A stretch of 64,000 nucleotides of DNA, from assembly GCF_014805685.1 (NCBI RefSeq), contig NC_060887.1, positions 32,600,463 to 32,664,462 of the forward strand, given 5' to 3'. A program made the translations under genes and the position numbers. The notes beneath the pieces are model-generated. The model was not told the DNA's origin, searched no databases, and worked only from the letters and a program-made list of their open reading frames with translations. The DNA is from Silurus meridionalis. Its lineage: Eukaryota; Chordata; Actinopteri; Siluriformes; Siluridae. This document shows positions 23,171 to 35,854 of this stretch, piece by piece; positions within the stretch are counted from its first letter, which is position 1; each line of letters opens with the position of its first letter.

Positions 23171-23655
23171 AATTGATCAACTTTATGACCACTGACACGT
23201 GACCTATATAACCCTGATTATCTCTTCATCATGGCACCTGTTAATAGGTGGGGTATATTAGGCAGCAAGTGAACACTTTGTCCTCAAAGGTAATGTTAGA
23301 AGCACGAAAATGTGCAACAAAAGGATTGAGCAAGTATAAAAAGGGTCAAACTGTGATGTCTAGACGACTGGGTCAGAGCATCTCTAAAACTGCAGCTCTT
23401 GTATGCTGTTCCTGGTCTGCAGTGGTCAGTCCCTTTTAAAAGTGATCCAAGGAAGGAACAATGGTGAAGCGGCTACAGAGTCATGGGCGGCCGAGGCTCA
23501 TTATGCACATAGGGAGTGAAGGCTGGTCCGTGTGGCCCGATCTAACAGACAAGCTCCTGTAGCTCAAACTGCTGAAGAAGTTGACGCTGTTGTAGCTCAA
23601 TGTGTCTGTTTTGGTAGTAAAAGGGGGACCAACACATTATTAGGCAGGTCTGTGT
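23171..23655 (+). mobile_element. Tc1-like remnant, family A, 5' half joined to the 3' end
   Basis: ATGGCACCTGTTAATAGGTG marks the 5' leader. The frame near 23320-23410 reads KGLSKYKKGQTVMSRRLGQS followed by ISKTAALVCCSWSAVV, the N-terminal helix-turn-helix of Tc1 transposases. After GCTGAAGAAGTTGACGCTG (about 23575) it jumps to TTTTGGTAGTAAAAGGGGGA, the end of the coding region, and the right terminus. Both catalytic Asp residues and the Glu are missing. Confidence 0.8.
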
Positions 23656-24387
23656 ATACCTGCTTTTAAAAACTAAGTTTATCTAAGTTTAAAAACATTT
23701 CTGGCATACTATATTCATCAACACATCAAGACAATAAACATAAAAATTGCAATCAACAGCAGGTCCACTTGAAATCGTTTCTTTACTAAAAGGTCAAGTG
23801 GCGCATTTAACAATCAGTAAAAAAAGAAAGGCTGCCATTTGGGCAATCAGCAGCAGTAAAATAAATAGGCATAAATAATTAAAGAGAATAACAGGAACGA
23901 GTGGCAGTAATCTCTGGGCGGATCATTTGGCTAATGTCAAGCTCGTTCAGAGACCTGCCTCTCACCAGTCTCTCCAGTCGGAGTCATTACTCTGAAAGGC
24001 CTTTCCTGTAATGTGTGTGATGGTTCCCACTGAGAGCTGAACATCCCGTGAGGCCCAATGCATCGACCAAAGTGGATCTGTACGCCAATCATCCCTCACG
24101 CCTTTCTTTCTCTGTCCTCAGGTCTGCCTTTTGTTTCTTAGATCATTTATTTTCTTTTTCTTTCTTTATATAATTATGTTTGTCCAGTGAGGTAGACGTT
24201 GTTTATGAAAGTTGGCATGAAAAGACTTCTAACTGAGGATCAGGACACTAGTGACTGTACAGACAAATATTTAAGGTCACCATTGAACTGAGTATACTGA
24301 ACCTGGAAATGAACTAGAGTGGAAGAGTTCTATTATGATTTATGCCACTTGGATGAATGGGCCATTCTGATGGGTCAGAAAGTGTTA
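23656..24387. other. Intronic sequence; possible conserved block at 23880-24120
   Basis: 23880-24120 is repeat-free and GC-balanced compared with its flanks. It could be a conserved non-coding element; this is inference only. Confidence 0.35.
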
Positions 24388-25102
24388 CCGTATTTTCTGG
24401 ACTATAAGCCGCTACTTTTTTCCCACGTTTTGAACCCCGCGGCTTAAACAACGAAGCGGCTAATTTATGGATTTTTCCTGGGTTTTTTTTCCAGTTAAAC
24501 AAACTTCAAGCCAAAAAAACTGAACCCCATAACATTAGACCAATGAAATTTACGAACGGAAACGAAAAAACGCACTTCACCTGTGATCTGGGCTGCTGTG
24601 ATTGGTGGTGCTCCGGTGGTGATTTTTAAACGCACGACGATGCCAAAAGAAAAATTCCAGAGAGAAATAGTTTTAAAAGGAAGAAGGAAGACAGTAAACA
24701 ATGACTTTCTTGGTAGGCTACTGTTTAGATACAAGCCGTTGTAACGCGTTGTTTAAGCACAGACAGGTTTCCAAAACTCGTGTATTTCTATTTTTCTTGG
24801 CAACAGCATTACGGGTTAGTCAAAGAAACTTAGAAATTAGCATCAGAAAATAATAAGGACATAATCCTCGGTCTTGCACACATGCAGGCAATTCCCAAAA
24901 TACCGCTCTGCTCTTAAAGGAGCCACAACATATTTCACCCGTTACGCCGTGTAACAGACACTGTCTTTCATTAAAGCCTGTGTAAAGTTCATTAGTTTCA
25001 GTATAGACAGGTGCGGCTTATTTATGTTCAAAATAAAAATCTTTGTCAAAATTAGTGGGTGCGGCTTATATATGGGTGGGCTTTATAGTCTTGAAATTGC
25101 GG
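24388..25102. mobile_element. CCGTATTTT-ended MITE, copy 1
   Basis: The left end reads CCGTATTTTCTGGACTATAA. The right end read in reverse is CCGCAATTTCAAGACTATAA. TA flanks both ends (24386-24387 and 25103-25104). The interior contains CCCCGCGGCTTAAAC and AAACGCACGACGATGCCAAA, also found in copy 2 at 33637. No open frame resembles a transposase. The TA target and short palindromic ends place it among Tc1/mariner-like elements, but the superfamily is not certain. Confidence 0.85.
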
Positions 25103-25104
25103 TA

Positions 25105-26127
25105 ATTAATTTTCCTTGCATTGAAAATAAATGTACAGACTGTTTAGCAGAATTATTTTATTTGTTCTAAATCCTGAGCAAGATCAGGAACTAGTTAATG
25201 CAGATGTGGCACAATAAAAAATGGAACTTCAAATGGATTAAATGCATGGGTCAGCCTGTGCTTAATAAAACTGTATTCATTTAACATAGATGTAATAAGA
25301 GCAATATACAAAATCAGGCTCCTGGTGATACAACTGCTTGCTTTATCAACAGGAAAGCTTAAGTTCAAATCCAGGCAACGTCATAGTCAGCTAGTGCTCA
25401 AGAAACAAGGAAAATAAAATGGGTGGGAGGGGCATATCCTTCCTTTTTTGATTTTCTCTAAGTGTGTTTTTTTTAAATGGTAATAGTTTTCTGGCTTAAC
25501 TTGTTTCAAAGGATGCAGGCATTAACCTTAGGGGAGAGCTGACTGTTGGTTGGAAAATGGGTAGACAAATGAAAAAATAAAATAAAAATAGTGGTAACAG
25601 TACAGTATCTCTGCTTCACATGCAGCCACATCACACCACAATATTATTGATTTTTTTTTCCAACAGCACTCCCCATCATGTTTTACTCCTTCCGTATTAT
25701 TCAGAACACATTTTAGCATCAGCACAAGGAGACAGCTCTGAAGGTGAGCGATCAACATGAGAAATACTTACCTCACTTTGCTTTAAATACTCCACCAAGT
25801 CAGAGAGCACTCAAGCCTTGGGATGTAATAAATTAAAGCTGTCACGATCGTTCTGCTGCACCTTGCATCAGCAATTAATCGTTGGGCATTTAGCAATGGC
25901 AACTAGCCCTGTCAAGCACATGGACTGGCAGCTAGATATTTAGAAAAGCTTTGTTCTAAAGTCCAAATTAAGTCTTAATTGAAGTGTATTGGAAAAAGAA
26001 GAGAAATGATTTGTAGTTGCCTCGTCTTTGTTTAGCATTAATGACGTTTCAGGCCTTAAGACTCTCCTGAGCATGTTTAATAATCAGTCAATCATCTGAT
26101 ACATTCTTTATCACTCTTAGTAATACT
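25105..26127. other. Intronic sequence with a possible SINE scrap
   Basis: AAGCTTAAGTTCAAATCCAG at about 25359 resembles a tRNA B-box from the local SINE family. The rest is unrecognised. Confidence 0.35.
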
Positions 26128-26485
26128 ACCACACTAACTATGCACTTTATTAGGAACACGTACACATTCATGCTGTTATCTAATCAGCCAGTCGTGTGGC
26201 AATGCATAAAAACATGTAGCCAGATGCAGTTAATAGCATCAATTAATGTTCACATCAAGCAACGGAATGAAAAATGTCTCTTTAGTGTGACTTTGACTGT
26301 GGCATGGATGTTGTTGCCAGATGGACTGATTGGAGTATTTTAGAAATGGCTAAGCTTCTGGGAAGTGGAAGGTCTGCATGATGAAGCAACAGTGGTGAGC
26401 AGAAAAGCATCTCGGAACGCACATCAGACCTTAAGGTGGATTGGCTGAAACAGTAGAAGACTATATCAGGTTTCCTCTATGAGAC
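26128..26485 (+). mobile_element. Tc1-like remnant, family B, 5' part
   Basis: The terminus CACTTTATTAGGAACACG (near 26143) and the leader (TAATCAGCCAGTCGTGTGGC) match a widespread fish Tc1-like element. Coding similarity follows (GACTTTGACTGTGGCATGGA, then GTGGTGAGCAGAAAAGCATC). It ends in CAGTAGAAGACTATATCAGG, about midway through the transposase gene. Stops and gaps break the frame. The C-terminal half of a different copy is at 39340. Confidence 0.75.
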
Positions 26486-26504
26486 CTCCCTTGACTACCT
26501 CAAG

Positions 26505-26885
26505 GGAGGTGGTAGTTTAGCGGTTAAGAGTTTAAGTTACTGTTCGGAAGGTCAGTGGTTCAAGCCACCCTTGGGGTCCTTGAGCAATGCCCTTAACCCT
26601 CTGTGCTCCAGGGCTGTTGTAACATGGCTGACCCTGCTCTCTGACCCCAGCTTTGGTGGAGGTGTTAACTCAGTGGTTAACTGCTCTGGGTTACTGATCG
26701 GAAGGTTGGGGGTTCAACCCAGGTATTGCCAAGCTGTCACTCTTAGGGACAAGGCTCTTAGCTCTCTGTGCTCCAGGGGTACTGTGTCATGACTGACCCT
26801 GCGCTCTGACCCCAGCGTCCTAACATCGAAGAATTTCACTGTGCTCTAATGTACATATGACAAGTATAAAGCACATAACTTTACC
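26505..26885 (+). mobile_element. Two tRNA-derived SINEs in direct tandem
   Basis: Unit 1 (26509-26650) has GTGGTAGTTTAGCGGTTAAG (A-box region), GTTCAAGCC (B-box) and CTGACCCCAGC. Unit 2 (26655-26885) repeats the same order with ACTCAGTGGTTAACTG, GTTCAACCC and GACCCCAGCGTCC. Only unit 2 has the long tail (GAATTTCACTGTGCTC, ACATATGACAAGTATAAAGC). The spacer is almost nil, which suggests a dimeric retroposon or insertion at one unit's end. Confidence 0.8.
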
Positions 26886-28767
26886 TTTCCTTTCTTCTTC
26901 ACCAGTTTTGGTGAGTCTGTGATCACTGCATGAGCTAAACTGCATGTACTGTGTGCAGGTATACAGGTGGACATCGAGTGTATGTGTTTTTAGTAAAATA
27001 TTTAGTGTACTTGATGCACGTGTGTTCTATAAGGAGTTTGTTATGAAAATGTAACTGTGTTGATTAAAGGAGTGTTTGGCAAATTAGCCTCAGCTTGAGG
27101 TGATTCATATCGTGACGTTTTTTGCATCTGAAACCATCAATGAAATCCTCGTGGTCATGTTAGGAATGATGAATGTAATTTTCCTTGTGCAGAAGTTGTA
27201 ATGAAATTGAGTGGTTTTAGTTACTGGGCAACTCCTGTGGAGTGTATTCCAATGTCGCCCGCATTAATTTATTTTTTATCTGCTTGTGTGTAACTGTGAG
27301 CAGATTTTTTTGTTGTTGTTGCTTAATAGCCAATGCTCTTTTGTAAATGAAGTGTATTTGAGTGCAGGTCGATTCTCTTCGGCTTATAAGGTCACGATCT
27401 GAGGCGAAGCGTGTGTTTGATTTATGCTCTGTGTTTTGTGTTCGTACAATTTGTGCATGTGTATGTGTAGCATTAAACCAGGCCTCACTGTGGTAATGCG
27501 AAATGGAAGCAGGCGAGCTGCATGCGACCCTGCTCATATCTGCTGCCACACAGTAATGCGTGATGGGAGTATTCAATCAAATGCAGGGAGAAACAGCATT
27601 CTCAATGCCCTTACTGACCCGCACACACACAACGCAAATGCTCTCAAGCAATTGAATATTCACACACGCCTACTGGAAAGGCACTCATTTGCACTACTAA
27701 CATTTTCATTAGTATTTTCACATTCAGCCGCACACAACTTTTACACCTTTCTTGACACAGTGGTGCAGCTTTCTCCCACACACACATAGACTTTGGAACG
27801 TTCTAAATCAGGCAGTGTTGCGAACTCTCTTGTTTGGGGCCAAAGGGTAAGTCAGCTTTTCGAGAATGCGTCCAGAATCTGATATTCAGACTCATCAGTG
27901 CTGACCTGTGGGTAAACTTTGGTCAGATTTAGATGTTTAAAATTTGCATAAAGACCACATGACCTGATCGATGTAACTGTACTCGATGAAAACAGCCTTA
28001 TATGTGGGCCAGGAAAAAATCTCCTAAAGTCTGAATCTGGCCCAAGATTCTTTTTTTATATTCCCAAAGTGTATTTATAGTACATGAAAGCTGCTGTATG
28101 AAAGTGCTTCTGTATGAAATATCTGCCAGTACAGCAAGATGCTTGATCTATAAAATAGTGACGGGAAGGTTTGGTCTCGTTCTGCCGAGAATAATTTAGC
28201 ACAGAATCTTTTCAGACATTTAGAGCATGTTATTTAAGGCTGCTGCATTGAAGGCCAATGGTAACAGAGACTGATGAAGCTCAAAGTAAAACAAAAAAAA
28301 GACTAATAGCTCTCTTTCCTGGAAATCTTTCTCTTTCTCATTTTTCTTTTTTTTTAAACCACCAATAAAAACATGATTTTGGCAGTTCTAATACAGTTAC
28401 CCCTACTAATCAGATGATTTAGATCAAGGAAAACTAGTCTCTCCAAGAGTCTTATCAGGACCAAGTTATAGATGCTATTGCACTTTTGCAATTTATAACA
28501 CACTATAACTGGCTCAAATTTAGAATTTTGTGTTTTGAGATTGAGTAAACATTCTGCTCCACAGCATTCTAAAAATACATCATCATGTATTAACACCACC
28601 CACAGACCATCTTCCAGCATGCACTATTCTGGTTTAAACTTAATAATCTATGTGAGATAGAGGATACATAGAAAGCAACTAAAAATAATAGTAACGAGCA
28701 ATAGTTTTTAAATGAAAGAAAATTGGTGAAGAAAAAAGGTTATTAAATACTAACTGGACCTGTGGTA
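26886..28767. other. Intronic sequence, nothing recognised
   Basis: 27060-28030 is free of recognisable repeats. Overlapping open frames on both strands (27217-27576 minus, 27424-27789 plus) have no recognisable domains. Confidence 0.4.
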
Positions 28768-28900
28768 GAAGAAGGTGGTAGCTCAATGGTGCCACCGTTG
28801 GGCCCTTGAGCAAGGCCCTTAACCCTCGCCTACACAGTTGTCTAAAATGAGATGTTAAATAAATGGAAGTTGCTCTAAAAAAAAGGGTGTTGCCAAATGG
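28768..28900 (+). mobile_element. tRNA-derived SINE, B-box region deleted
   Basis: GGTGGTAGCTCAATGG is joined directly to GCCACCGTTGGGCCCTTGAG and AAGGCCCTTAACCCTC. The tail reads AATAAATGGAAGTTGCTCT. The sequence between the A-box and the body, including the B-box, is missing. Confidence 0.75.
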
Positions 28901-29233
28901 CAGAAATGTGAAATATGTGAGTACTCAATCAAACAATTAACACAATGTCATTGCTATCTAGGACGACCTAGCCTAAACACACACTCAGGTTTGGGTACTG
29001 TCAGTCCTGCTGACTCCAAAGATCAAGCAGGGTAAAATAAGCCTTAAACTCCCAACCTTCAGCTATGATCAAAAGAAATTCCAGTCTCAAACTTGGGTAA
29101 TTCTAAGATTGTGGGACTCCAGCAAACCACAATAAGAACCATAGTCTTCAACTAGAAATAAAAGTGAGAACAGTAGTTCATCTTCTAAGAAACAGCTGGC
29201 CAACCACAATTCCTTTAAAAGCATCCTAAGACC
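28901..29233. other. Intronic sequence, nothing recognised
   Basis: No structure seen. Confidence 0.4.
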
Positions 29234-30140
29234 CAGTGGCAGACTATCAGGGCCAGCAAGGCCTACTCTGCTAACTTAAATTCTATCAACGTTTTAATAT
29301 ATATTTGTTATGAATATGTATAAAATTATTTCCAATAGTCCATTCTTTTCATTTAATAACGTTTCTCTCAATGCACTGCTGCAAGGAGCAGCGTATCCGA
29401 ATGTAAGTTCAGGTTGGAGTTTCTATCCAAACACATTTTGGCAGTCACATCATTGTCAGGGTCAAATGTATCTCGTATCTTGTATCTGCTGTAAGGCCTT
29501 TAGAGTCAGCACCTGTGGGCTTTTTTAGCCTGTCGCTTTAACCAATTAGATTGCGATTTGGCCACTCCGAGACCCTCCAGAAGGCATCCAGTCATGTCGG
29601 GATTTAACGTTCACTGATTGGACGCTAGTAGCCCCGATTGTAGCAAAATCTCATATATATTCCTGGCTGACAGAGGAGAAAAAAATGTATTTGAACAGAT
29701 ACACTTAAAGGATAATTACAAGATGGACTTTTAAAGAAAAGCTGGACATCGTGAGGAGAGGTCAGCCCAAAACAGTTCAAAACAGTTGTTGTGCTTTTTC
29801 ATGAAATATTGATACTTGTGCGTTTCTTTCACGTAGCATTTGCTCAAAAACACATCATTTGCAAAAACACATTTCATGAGTTTAATAATAATGCTTCTGC
29901 TAGAGATGATGTATGCAGTGAAAGGAGACTTATTGTATTGTGTCCATTGGGTTTCTTGCTTTAGTGATGTCCATTCTCGTTGCATGATATACCTGTCAAT
30001 GATGCAGTGCTCTGTTGTGCTGTGTTTCTGTAAAATATTGATGTTTTTAAAAGCTGTTGCTTCATAATGATTGTATTTAGAGGTGGATTGATTCAGGAAC
30101 GATACCACTGAAGGCCTAGCTGTGAAATGCACGCCACCCA
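29234..30140 (+). mobile_element. CAGTG-ended non-autonomous element, copy A (hAT-like candidate)
   Basis: It starts CAGTGGCAGACTATCAGGGC and shares ordered blocks with the copies at 41744-42861 (reverse) and 45138-45600. These are GGCCTACTCTGCTAACTTAA, TGGCCACTCCGAGACCCTCC, TGGCTGACAGAGGAG, AGCTGGACATCGTGAGGAG, GTCCATTGGGTTTCTTGC and GATGCAGTGCTCTGTTGTGC. It ends near CTGTGAAATGCACGCCAC. The blocks around 29680-29770 look like a degraded 5' coding exon of a hAT (ZMYM1-like) transposase, but no intact frame exists. Class is inferred from CAGTG-type ends; no 8-bp duplication is clear. Confidence 0.65.
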
Positions 30141-30227
30141 CCACTATGAAGCCCTTTCCAGGAATTACAAATAAATACAGACAAAAAAATAACTACAGGC
30201 CTTGTTTAACACTGACAAAGTAAGCGC

Positions 30228-30850
30228 TGACGATTCCACTATTCGAATGTGACTAAAGGAAAATGTTATCCATGTGAAGAGAACACCGCTGGTAGCCAGG
30301 AGAAACCTTTTGGAACTTAGTGGAAGACATGGATTTTGTTAGAGCTACCTACATTCCACAGTAAGAACATCAAACAAATAGTAAAGCATGGTGGTGGTGG
30401 CAGTATGATACAAGGATGCTTTGCTGCTTTGGGGACCTTATTTGATGGAACAATGCATTCTGGTCAGGAGATTGTAAAGGAAAATGCCCAGACATCAGTC
30501 CATGATCTGAAGCATAAGTGCAATTAGGTTATGCAGCAAGACAATAAATCAAAGCAGAAGAGCACAAATGTTTTAACAGAAGAAACATTGGGGTTTGGAG
30601 AGAAATAGGCAGTTCATGCTTGAAAGCCCTCTATTTAAAGCAGTTTTGCAAAATGAATTTGACCAAAAGTTTTCCACAGCATTGTAAAAGAGTAGATCTC
30701 AGGGCACTGCATGTGTTTGGTTGAAATTGTTGCTGCTAAAGGTGATACAATCAGCATTAGTTTTTGGCTGCATTTAGTTTTTTCACATAGGCAATATGTT
30801 CAGTAGCCTTTTTCCTTCAATAAATGATTTGAAAACTAATTTTTCTTGTT
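30228..30850 (+). mobile_element. Tc1-like remnant, family D
   Basis: The frame 30336-30527 reads VKHGGGGSMIQGCFAALGTL, matching the Tc1 block VKHGGGSVMVWGCF. Slightly downstream TTATGCAGCAAGACAATAAA encodes MQQDNK with the second catalytic Asp intact. The following part with the PDLNPIE Glu motif is deleted, joining to GGCAGTTCATGCTTGAAAGC. The 3' end (CACATAGGCAATATGTTCAG, CCTTCAATAAATGATTTG) is present. The first catalytic Asp region is missing, so it is inactive. Confidence 0.8.
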
Positions 30851-33636
30851 TTTTTATTAGTTTGTTAAGTTTTTCTAGTCTTGTATTATTTGTTAATGCA
30901 GATCTGAAAGTATCTGTCTGTCTGTCTGTCTGTCTGTCCATTTATGCATCTTTTCTTAGACTGGATTGAATCAAGGCAACAGTTTGAAAGCAACCCATTC
31001 AAAAATAAACTCCAGGCAAATATATATATATTTTTGCATTTCAGTCACTATTGATATCTGATCATCCTTTCAACCATGTTGTTAGTTGGGAAATGATTAA
31101 TTATTATTCTTTATTTGCGTAGTTGCTTTATGCCTGCCAATCAATACCAGCTTGGGCTTGGATTGTCCCCACAGAGACAGGGATACCATATCTCACATAT
31201 GTCTTAATCTGGTTAATAAAGACAAATCCAGCTTGACACTGATTGATGCAGAAAGTAAACTGCAAATGATCTCCATTATCGCTTAGCAAACAAAAGTTGA
31301 CCGGACCCAATTATTGACTATTTCTGGTTGTCATAATTACCTTAAAGCTTCTTAGCGCTGTAGTGTAAATCTTTTGGTTTTGCTGTATATAGCTTCTATA
31401 GCATCTGTTAAAAAAAGAATACTGTATAATTTCTGGCCCTAAATGACATTTTCTTGATTTGGCTTATTGTTGGGAGATTGCGAGTTTGCCGGCGTGCATG
31501 TTTGGAAGAAGGACTGAATAGGAATTATGTTTAGTATGTGCTACACAATGATGTAGCATGAGCATGAGCTGCTATACAAAAAGTTGTGCCATGTGATATG
31601 CCATGTGCTGCTAATGTCAATGTAATGTTTTTCCATTTTTTTCAGTTTGCAAAGGTGAATCGTAGAATTTAAAAGAAAGCTTGAAAAAGAATAAAAGTTA
31701 TTTTATGTTACTTAAAATAGCAATGGTTTGCTTTAACCCTGTTTTTACTTGTGAGCCAAGAAACACACTGACTGAATGGAGTTATTTTTAGTCGTATTTA
31801 ATTGTAGATCTGTATATAGAGGATCAGAACTGTATGAAACACATTAACACATATTTAATTGTCATCCACGTTTTCTGTTGTGGCCACTAAATATTAAATA
31901 ACTTTTAAAAACAGCTGATATGTCACAGTGTAAAATTAAATTTACATATCAGAAAATATACTTGTTCCTGTTCAATAGGTCATTTGATATTTTGGTCCAA
32001 GTTGATGGGGTTCGAGTCTTGGTGACAGAATGATGACCTTTCAGGAGAATTGTTAGTTCAATAGTGAAGGCTTTGCGCCGTTAGGGTGAAAATCCTGCCA
32101 AGTTGACTTTTTTGGTTCATTCAGCAACCTTCAAATAGCTATAATTAGTTATAAGTCGGTTATATTTTTTTTGGTTAAAAAATGTCCCCCAAATGAACGA
32201 ATGTAAATTGGCTTATAGATTTTAGGACAGTGTGGTAGAGGTCCCTAGGGAGATCCTGATGCTTCTATTTGTAGTTTTCCTTCTTTCTTGAACCTTTTAT
32301 TAAAGTATGCATGTAGGTAATTTGGCTAGGATAAACTCCTGATCCACTGTGGTTCTGCTGGGATAAAGACGCTGAATTGAGGGGTAAATTAAGTGAAAGT
32401 AGAGGTAATATGAAATCATATTCACTTAATGAATAAATGAATCAGGTTCTACTAGAGAAATCAGAAAAATTCTGTGACTTTTTAACAAGTAGTAAAAAGT
32501 ATGACAAGGTCACTCTCCATTTAGTGTCTTTACTGCAGAGCTGTTACTTATCCACTATCTGTTTTATCTACACATTGTACATTTCAAGACTATCCTTCTT
32601 ACTGTACGATTTTCCCACAAAAGACTGATCGGCCGCTCGCTGACAGAGCAGATGGTGAGTGGGCGACTGTCATACGCTCCATGGAGCTGCTTCATATTGA
32701 CAAATAATTGATAGCCTTTCACTGTGTCTCCGGGTGCAGAGTCTCCACGGTACTGTCGTTGTGCTCCCCATGATTTCTGCTAACTCCTAAGCCAGTAGTA
32801 CGAGACAGCAAATGCTATTATAGGCATTCTACTTACAGGCTCAAGCCCTGCAAATAGAATTGTGTCTAAATCTCTACTTATGAAAACTGTAATCAATATA
32901 GAATAAGCTTTTTTTTGTTGTTTATTTAATATCACACATCAGTCCTGCATTGCCTGCATTAAGCTATTAAATGTAAAGCTGTAGTCTCTCTCTCCCTCTC
33001 TCATTTCCACTTCTTGATTCTACACATTCCAGCACTGCAAGCACTTCCTTTCCATCATTAAGTTGCCGAATACTTTATTGCAAGTGCACATAATTTTTCA
33101 CCGTCGCCAAACTTTCGGGGCATGGTGCAAAGACAATTTTTTTTTTATTTGAACCATCCATTCTGAATATATCCTCATCTTTAAAGGCTAAGCTAAGCTT
33201 TATGCCTTTTCCTTTAAGCGCTGCAAATAACTCATGATTCAGGCCTCAGGAGATTAGACCAGGTATTAAAAGACAGCACTGCTTTCAAATTAATAATGTA
33301 TTTTTTCAATTACCCAGTATAAAGTGCACGGCAGGTAGGGTGAAATATCAGTCAATCATCGGTGACGTTGCCCTGTGGCCACCCGAGGCTATTTTAGTTT
33401 GGTCATCAAGCCAATTCACTTCAGCATAAATGAGCACTTAACAGAGGTTATGCATCAAAATGTGTTGCTGGTGTTGGAGGAACGTGAAATATAAAAGTGG
33501 AAAAAAAATTTGTTTAAGTAATTGACTAGACATACGGCTTTAGCTCTATTAAAGATCTGTTTTGAACCAGATTTGTTTACATGCCTGACCTTTCTTTTGC
33601 CCAATCGAACATAAAGGTGCCAACATACACAATATA
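30851..33636. other. Intronic sequence with a CTGT array
   Basis: It contains a CTGT array (30912-30938) and a T run near 33136. 32610-32800 and 33180-33430 are repeat-free and GC-balanced. No exon recognised. Confidence 0.4.
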
Positions 33637-34266
33637 CCGTATTTTTCGGACTATAAGCCGCAACTTTTTCCCCACGTTTTGAACCCCGCGGCTTAAACAA
33701 CAAAGTGGCTAATTTATGAGTTTTCCTGGGTTTTTCCCAGTTTCACTTACTTCAAGCCCTAAAACTGAACCCCATAACATTAGACCAGTGAAATTTCCGA
33801 ACGGAAACGAAAAAACGCCCCTCACCTGTGTTCTGAGCTGCACGGCTTCGGGAGATAAAAGGTTTTTTTAAACGCACGACGATGCCAAAAGATAAACTAG
33901 TTGTAGCGCGTTGAGTCTGGGTGAAGGGAGAGCTCGCTAACTCCAGTTGCAACAGAAATCATATAAGCACAGACAGGTTTCCAAAACTTGTGCTTTTTTA
34001 TTTTTCTTGGCAACAGTGTTACGGGTTAGTCAAAGAAACTTAGAAATGAGCATCAGAAAATAATAAGGACATATTCCTCGTCTTGCACGCACGCAGTAAT
34101 ACCGGAAATGCAGTGGCAGACTATTCCCAAAATACCGCTATGCTCCTAAAGTAAGCACAACATATTTCATTTTAAAGCTTGTGTAAAGTTCATTAGTTAC
34201 AGTGTAGACATCTGCGTCTTATAGACGGCTTATTTATGGGTGCGCTTAATAGTCCGGAAATTACGG
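33637..34266. mobile_element. CCGTATTTT-ended MITE, copy 2
   Basis: The left end CCGTATTTTTCGGACTATAA and the right end (reverse CCGTAATTTCCGGACTATTA) form a good inverted repeat. TA flanks both (33635-33636 and 34267-34268). It is co-oriented with copy 1 and shares most blocks (CCCCGCGGCTTAAAC, AGAAACTTAGAAATGAGCAT). It lacks part of the copy 1 interior around 24640-24730. Confidence 0.88.
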
Positions 34267-34381
34267 TAAGTTTCTGAGATGATTCTGGAATCTAATTATT
34301 ATCATTAAATGTTGTGCTGTTGATAGTTTTCTTAAAGAGATATACTACACAAGTGGAGCATCTACAATTCTAAACTATAAG

Positions 34382-34590
34382 TGCTAGCTTAATAGTTAAG
34401 GTATTAGTCTTAAGATCTGAAGATTGAGAGTTCAAAATCCAGCCACACCAAGCTGCCACTTCTGGGCCCCTGAGCAAGGCCCTTAACCCCATAGCTGCTC
34501 AGTTGTCTGAATGACAAGCAATCAGTTGACAAGCATGACCCTTAACCCACAACTTAATCTGCTGGGGGTTTAAAATTGTAAATATGTCGT
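34382..34590 (+). mobile_element. tRNA-derived SINE
   Basis: The order is A-box-like TAGCTTAATAGTTAAGG, B-box GAGAGTTCAAAATCC, then TGAGCAAGGCCCTTAACCCC and AGCTGCTCAGTTGTCTG. The 3' tail is decayed. Confidence 0.7.
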
Positions 34591-35854
34591 TTTTAACCAA
34601 TCGTGAACTTGGACATCATTAAACAGGTTTCTATTATTATTGTATACCAGTGTGACTGAAAGTAGATCTGATTCTTATATAAAAGATTATATAATAGTTT
34701 TTATTAATGTACTTGTTGTTTCTATTGTAACAACTCATTCACAGTGCCTAAATTAATCATAACCAGATTTTTTTTTTTGTTATTCAACAATAAAAGATAT
34801 TTATTAGCAGGTATTTATTAGAAGGAGTTTTGCAAAAGTTTCCCAGCACAGAAAAATGTTTACGCTGTGGAGTTGTTTTATTTATGGCCATATCTTTAGT
34901 GAGCACGGGAACTTACTTGAATCTTCCGTATGATTATATCTCGAAATGATTAAATGATATAAATGTCATTTTGTGATAAACATTATATACATTGAGAACT
35001 ATGTTCATTTAAGAGTACATAAAAAATATTAGTGACAGGTACTTTAGCCTATTAGAGATAATATATTGCACGTCTGCATTATAGGAAAACCTGCAGGGTA
35101 TTTTGTGATGAATACTTTTCTGTTCTTTAAAGCTGAATTCATCATGCAGGTGCTCTTCTCATCCTAATAATCTTTTAGGTATTATTATTCAGATTTGTAA
35201 TCTATAAGCAGTAGTTAGAGCCTCAGGTTGAGTGTGGATTGGGAACAGATTGAAGCCTATTTTAAGCTCGGCTAGCAGATGCATGGGAGAACACTTATTA
35301 TCGTTCCTCTTTGAATCCCTCCGTTGATTGAGGTGCTTCCCCGATTTCATGACGGAAATCTTAATAATTCAGCGGCTACATTTCCGCCTTCAGACTTCTT
35401 CATGCTGGAATTTTAATTTGAGCTCCCAAAAGTTTTGTGTGTGTGTGTGTGTGTGTGTGCATGAAAGTTCCTCTTCTTTACAATCATTTCATCTGCTCTT
35501 CTTTTAAATTTACATTTTATTTGCCATATAATGTACATAACCATACACATTATGACATATGACTTAATTTCATAAAACGGAATAAAAAATAAGGGTAAAA
35601 ATGTAAAAGATGCTGAATAAAAAAATAGAACGTAGGAATAGAAAGAGTTGACAATATACTAGCAGAATAAAATTTAATTTACAATATAATAAAATTCGAA
35701 CAAATATTTAAAAAATAATAAAACAGAAATACAATGATTTTTATTAAGTTTATTTTTTGTTTGTTTTGGGTCTCTTTTTATTTGATTTGCTTTGATTCTG
35801 ATGTACATAGAGTTCTATGAGCATGCACAAAAATGATAAATTCTGAAAAGTCAT
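34591..35854. other. Intronic sequence with a TG array
   Basis: A TG array lies at 35436-35459. 35230-35430 is repeat-free. Nothing else is recognised. Confidence 0.4.

Noticed and set aside
24314..24502. Minus-strand frames at 24314-24502 and 33455-33703 with similar products
   Set aside because: The similarity comes from both crossing the same MITE end, not from a conserved protein.
27217..27789. Long overlapping frames on opposite strands (119 and 121 codons)
   Set aside because: No recognisable domain on either strand; at most the DNA itself may be a conserved non-coding block.
29731..30144. 137-codon minus-strand frame
   Set aside because: It lies antisense within copy A of the CAGTG-ended element and is not shared as a frame by the other copies.
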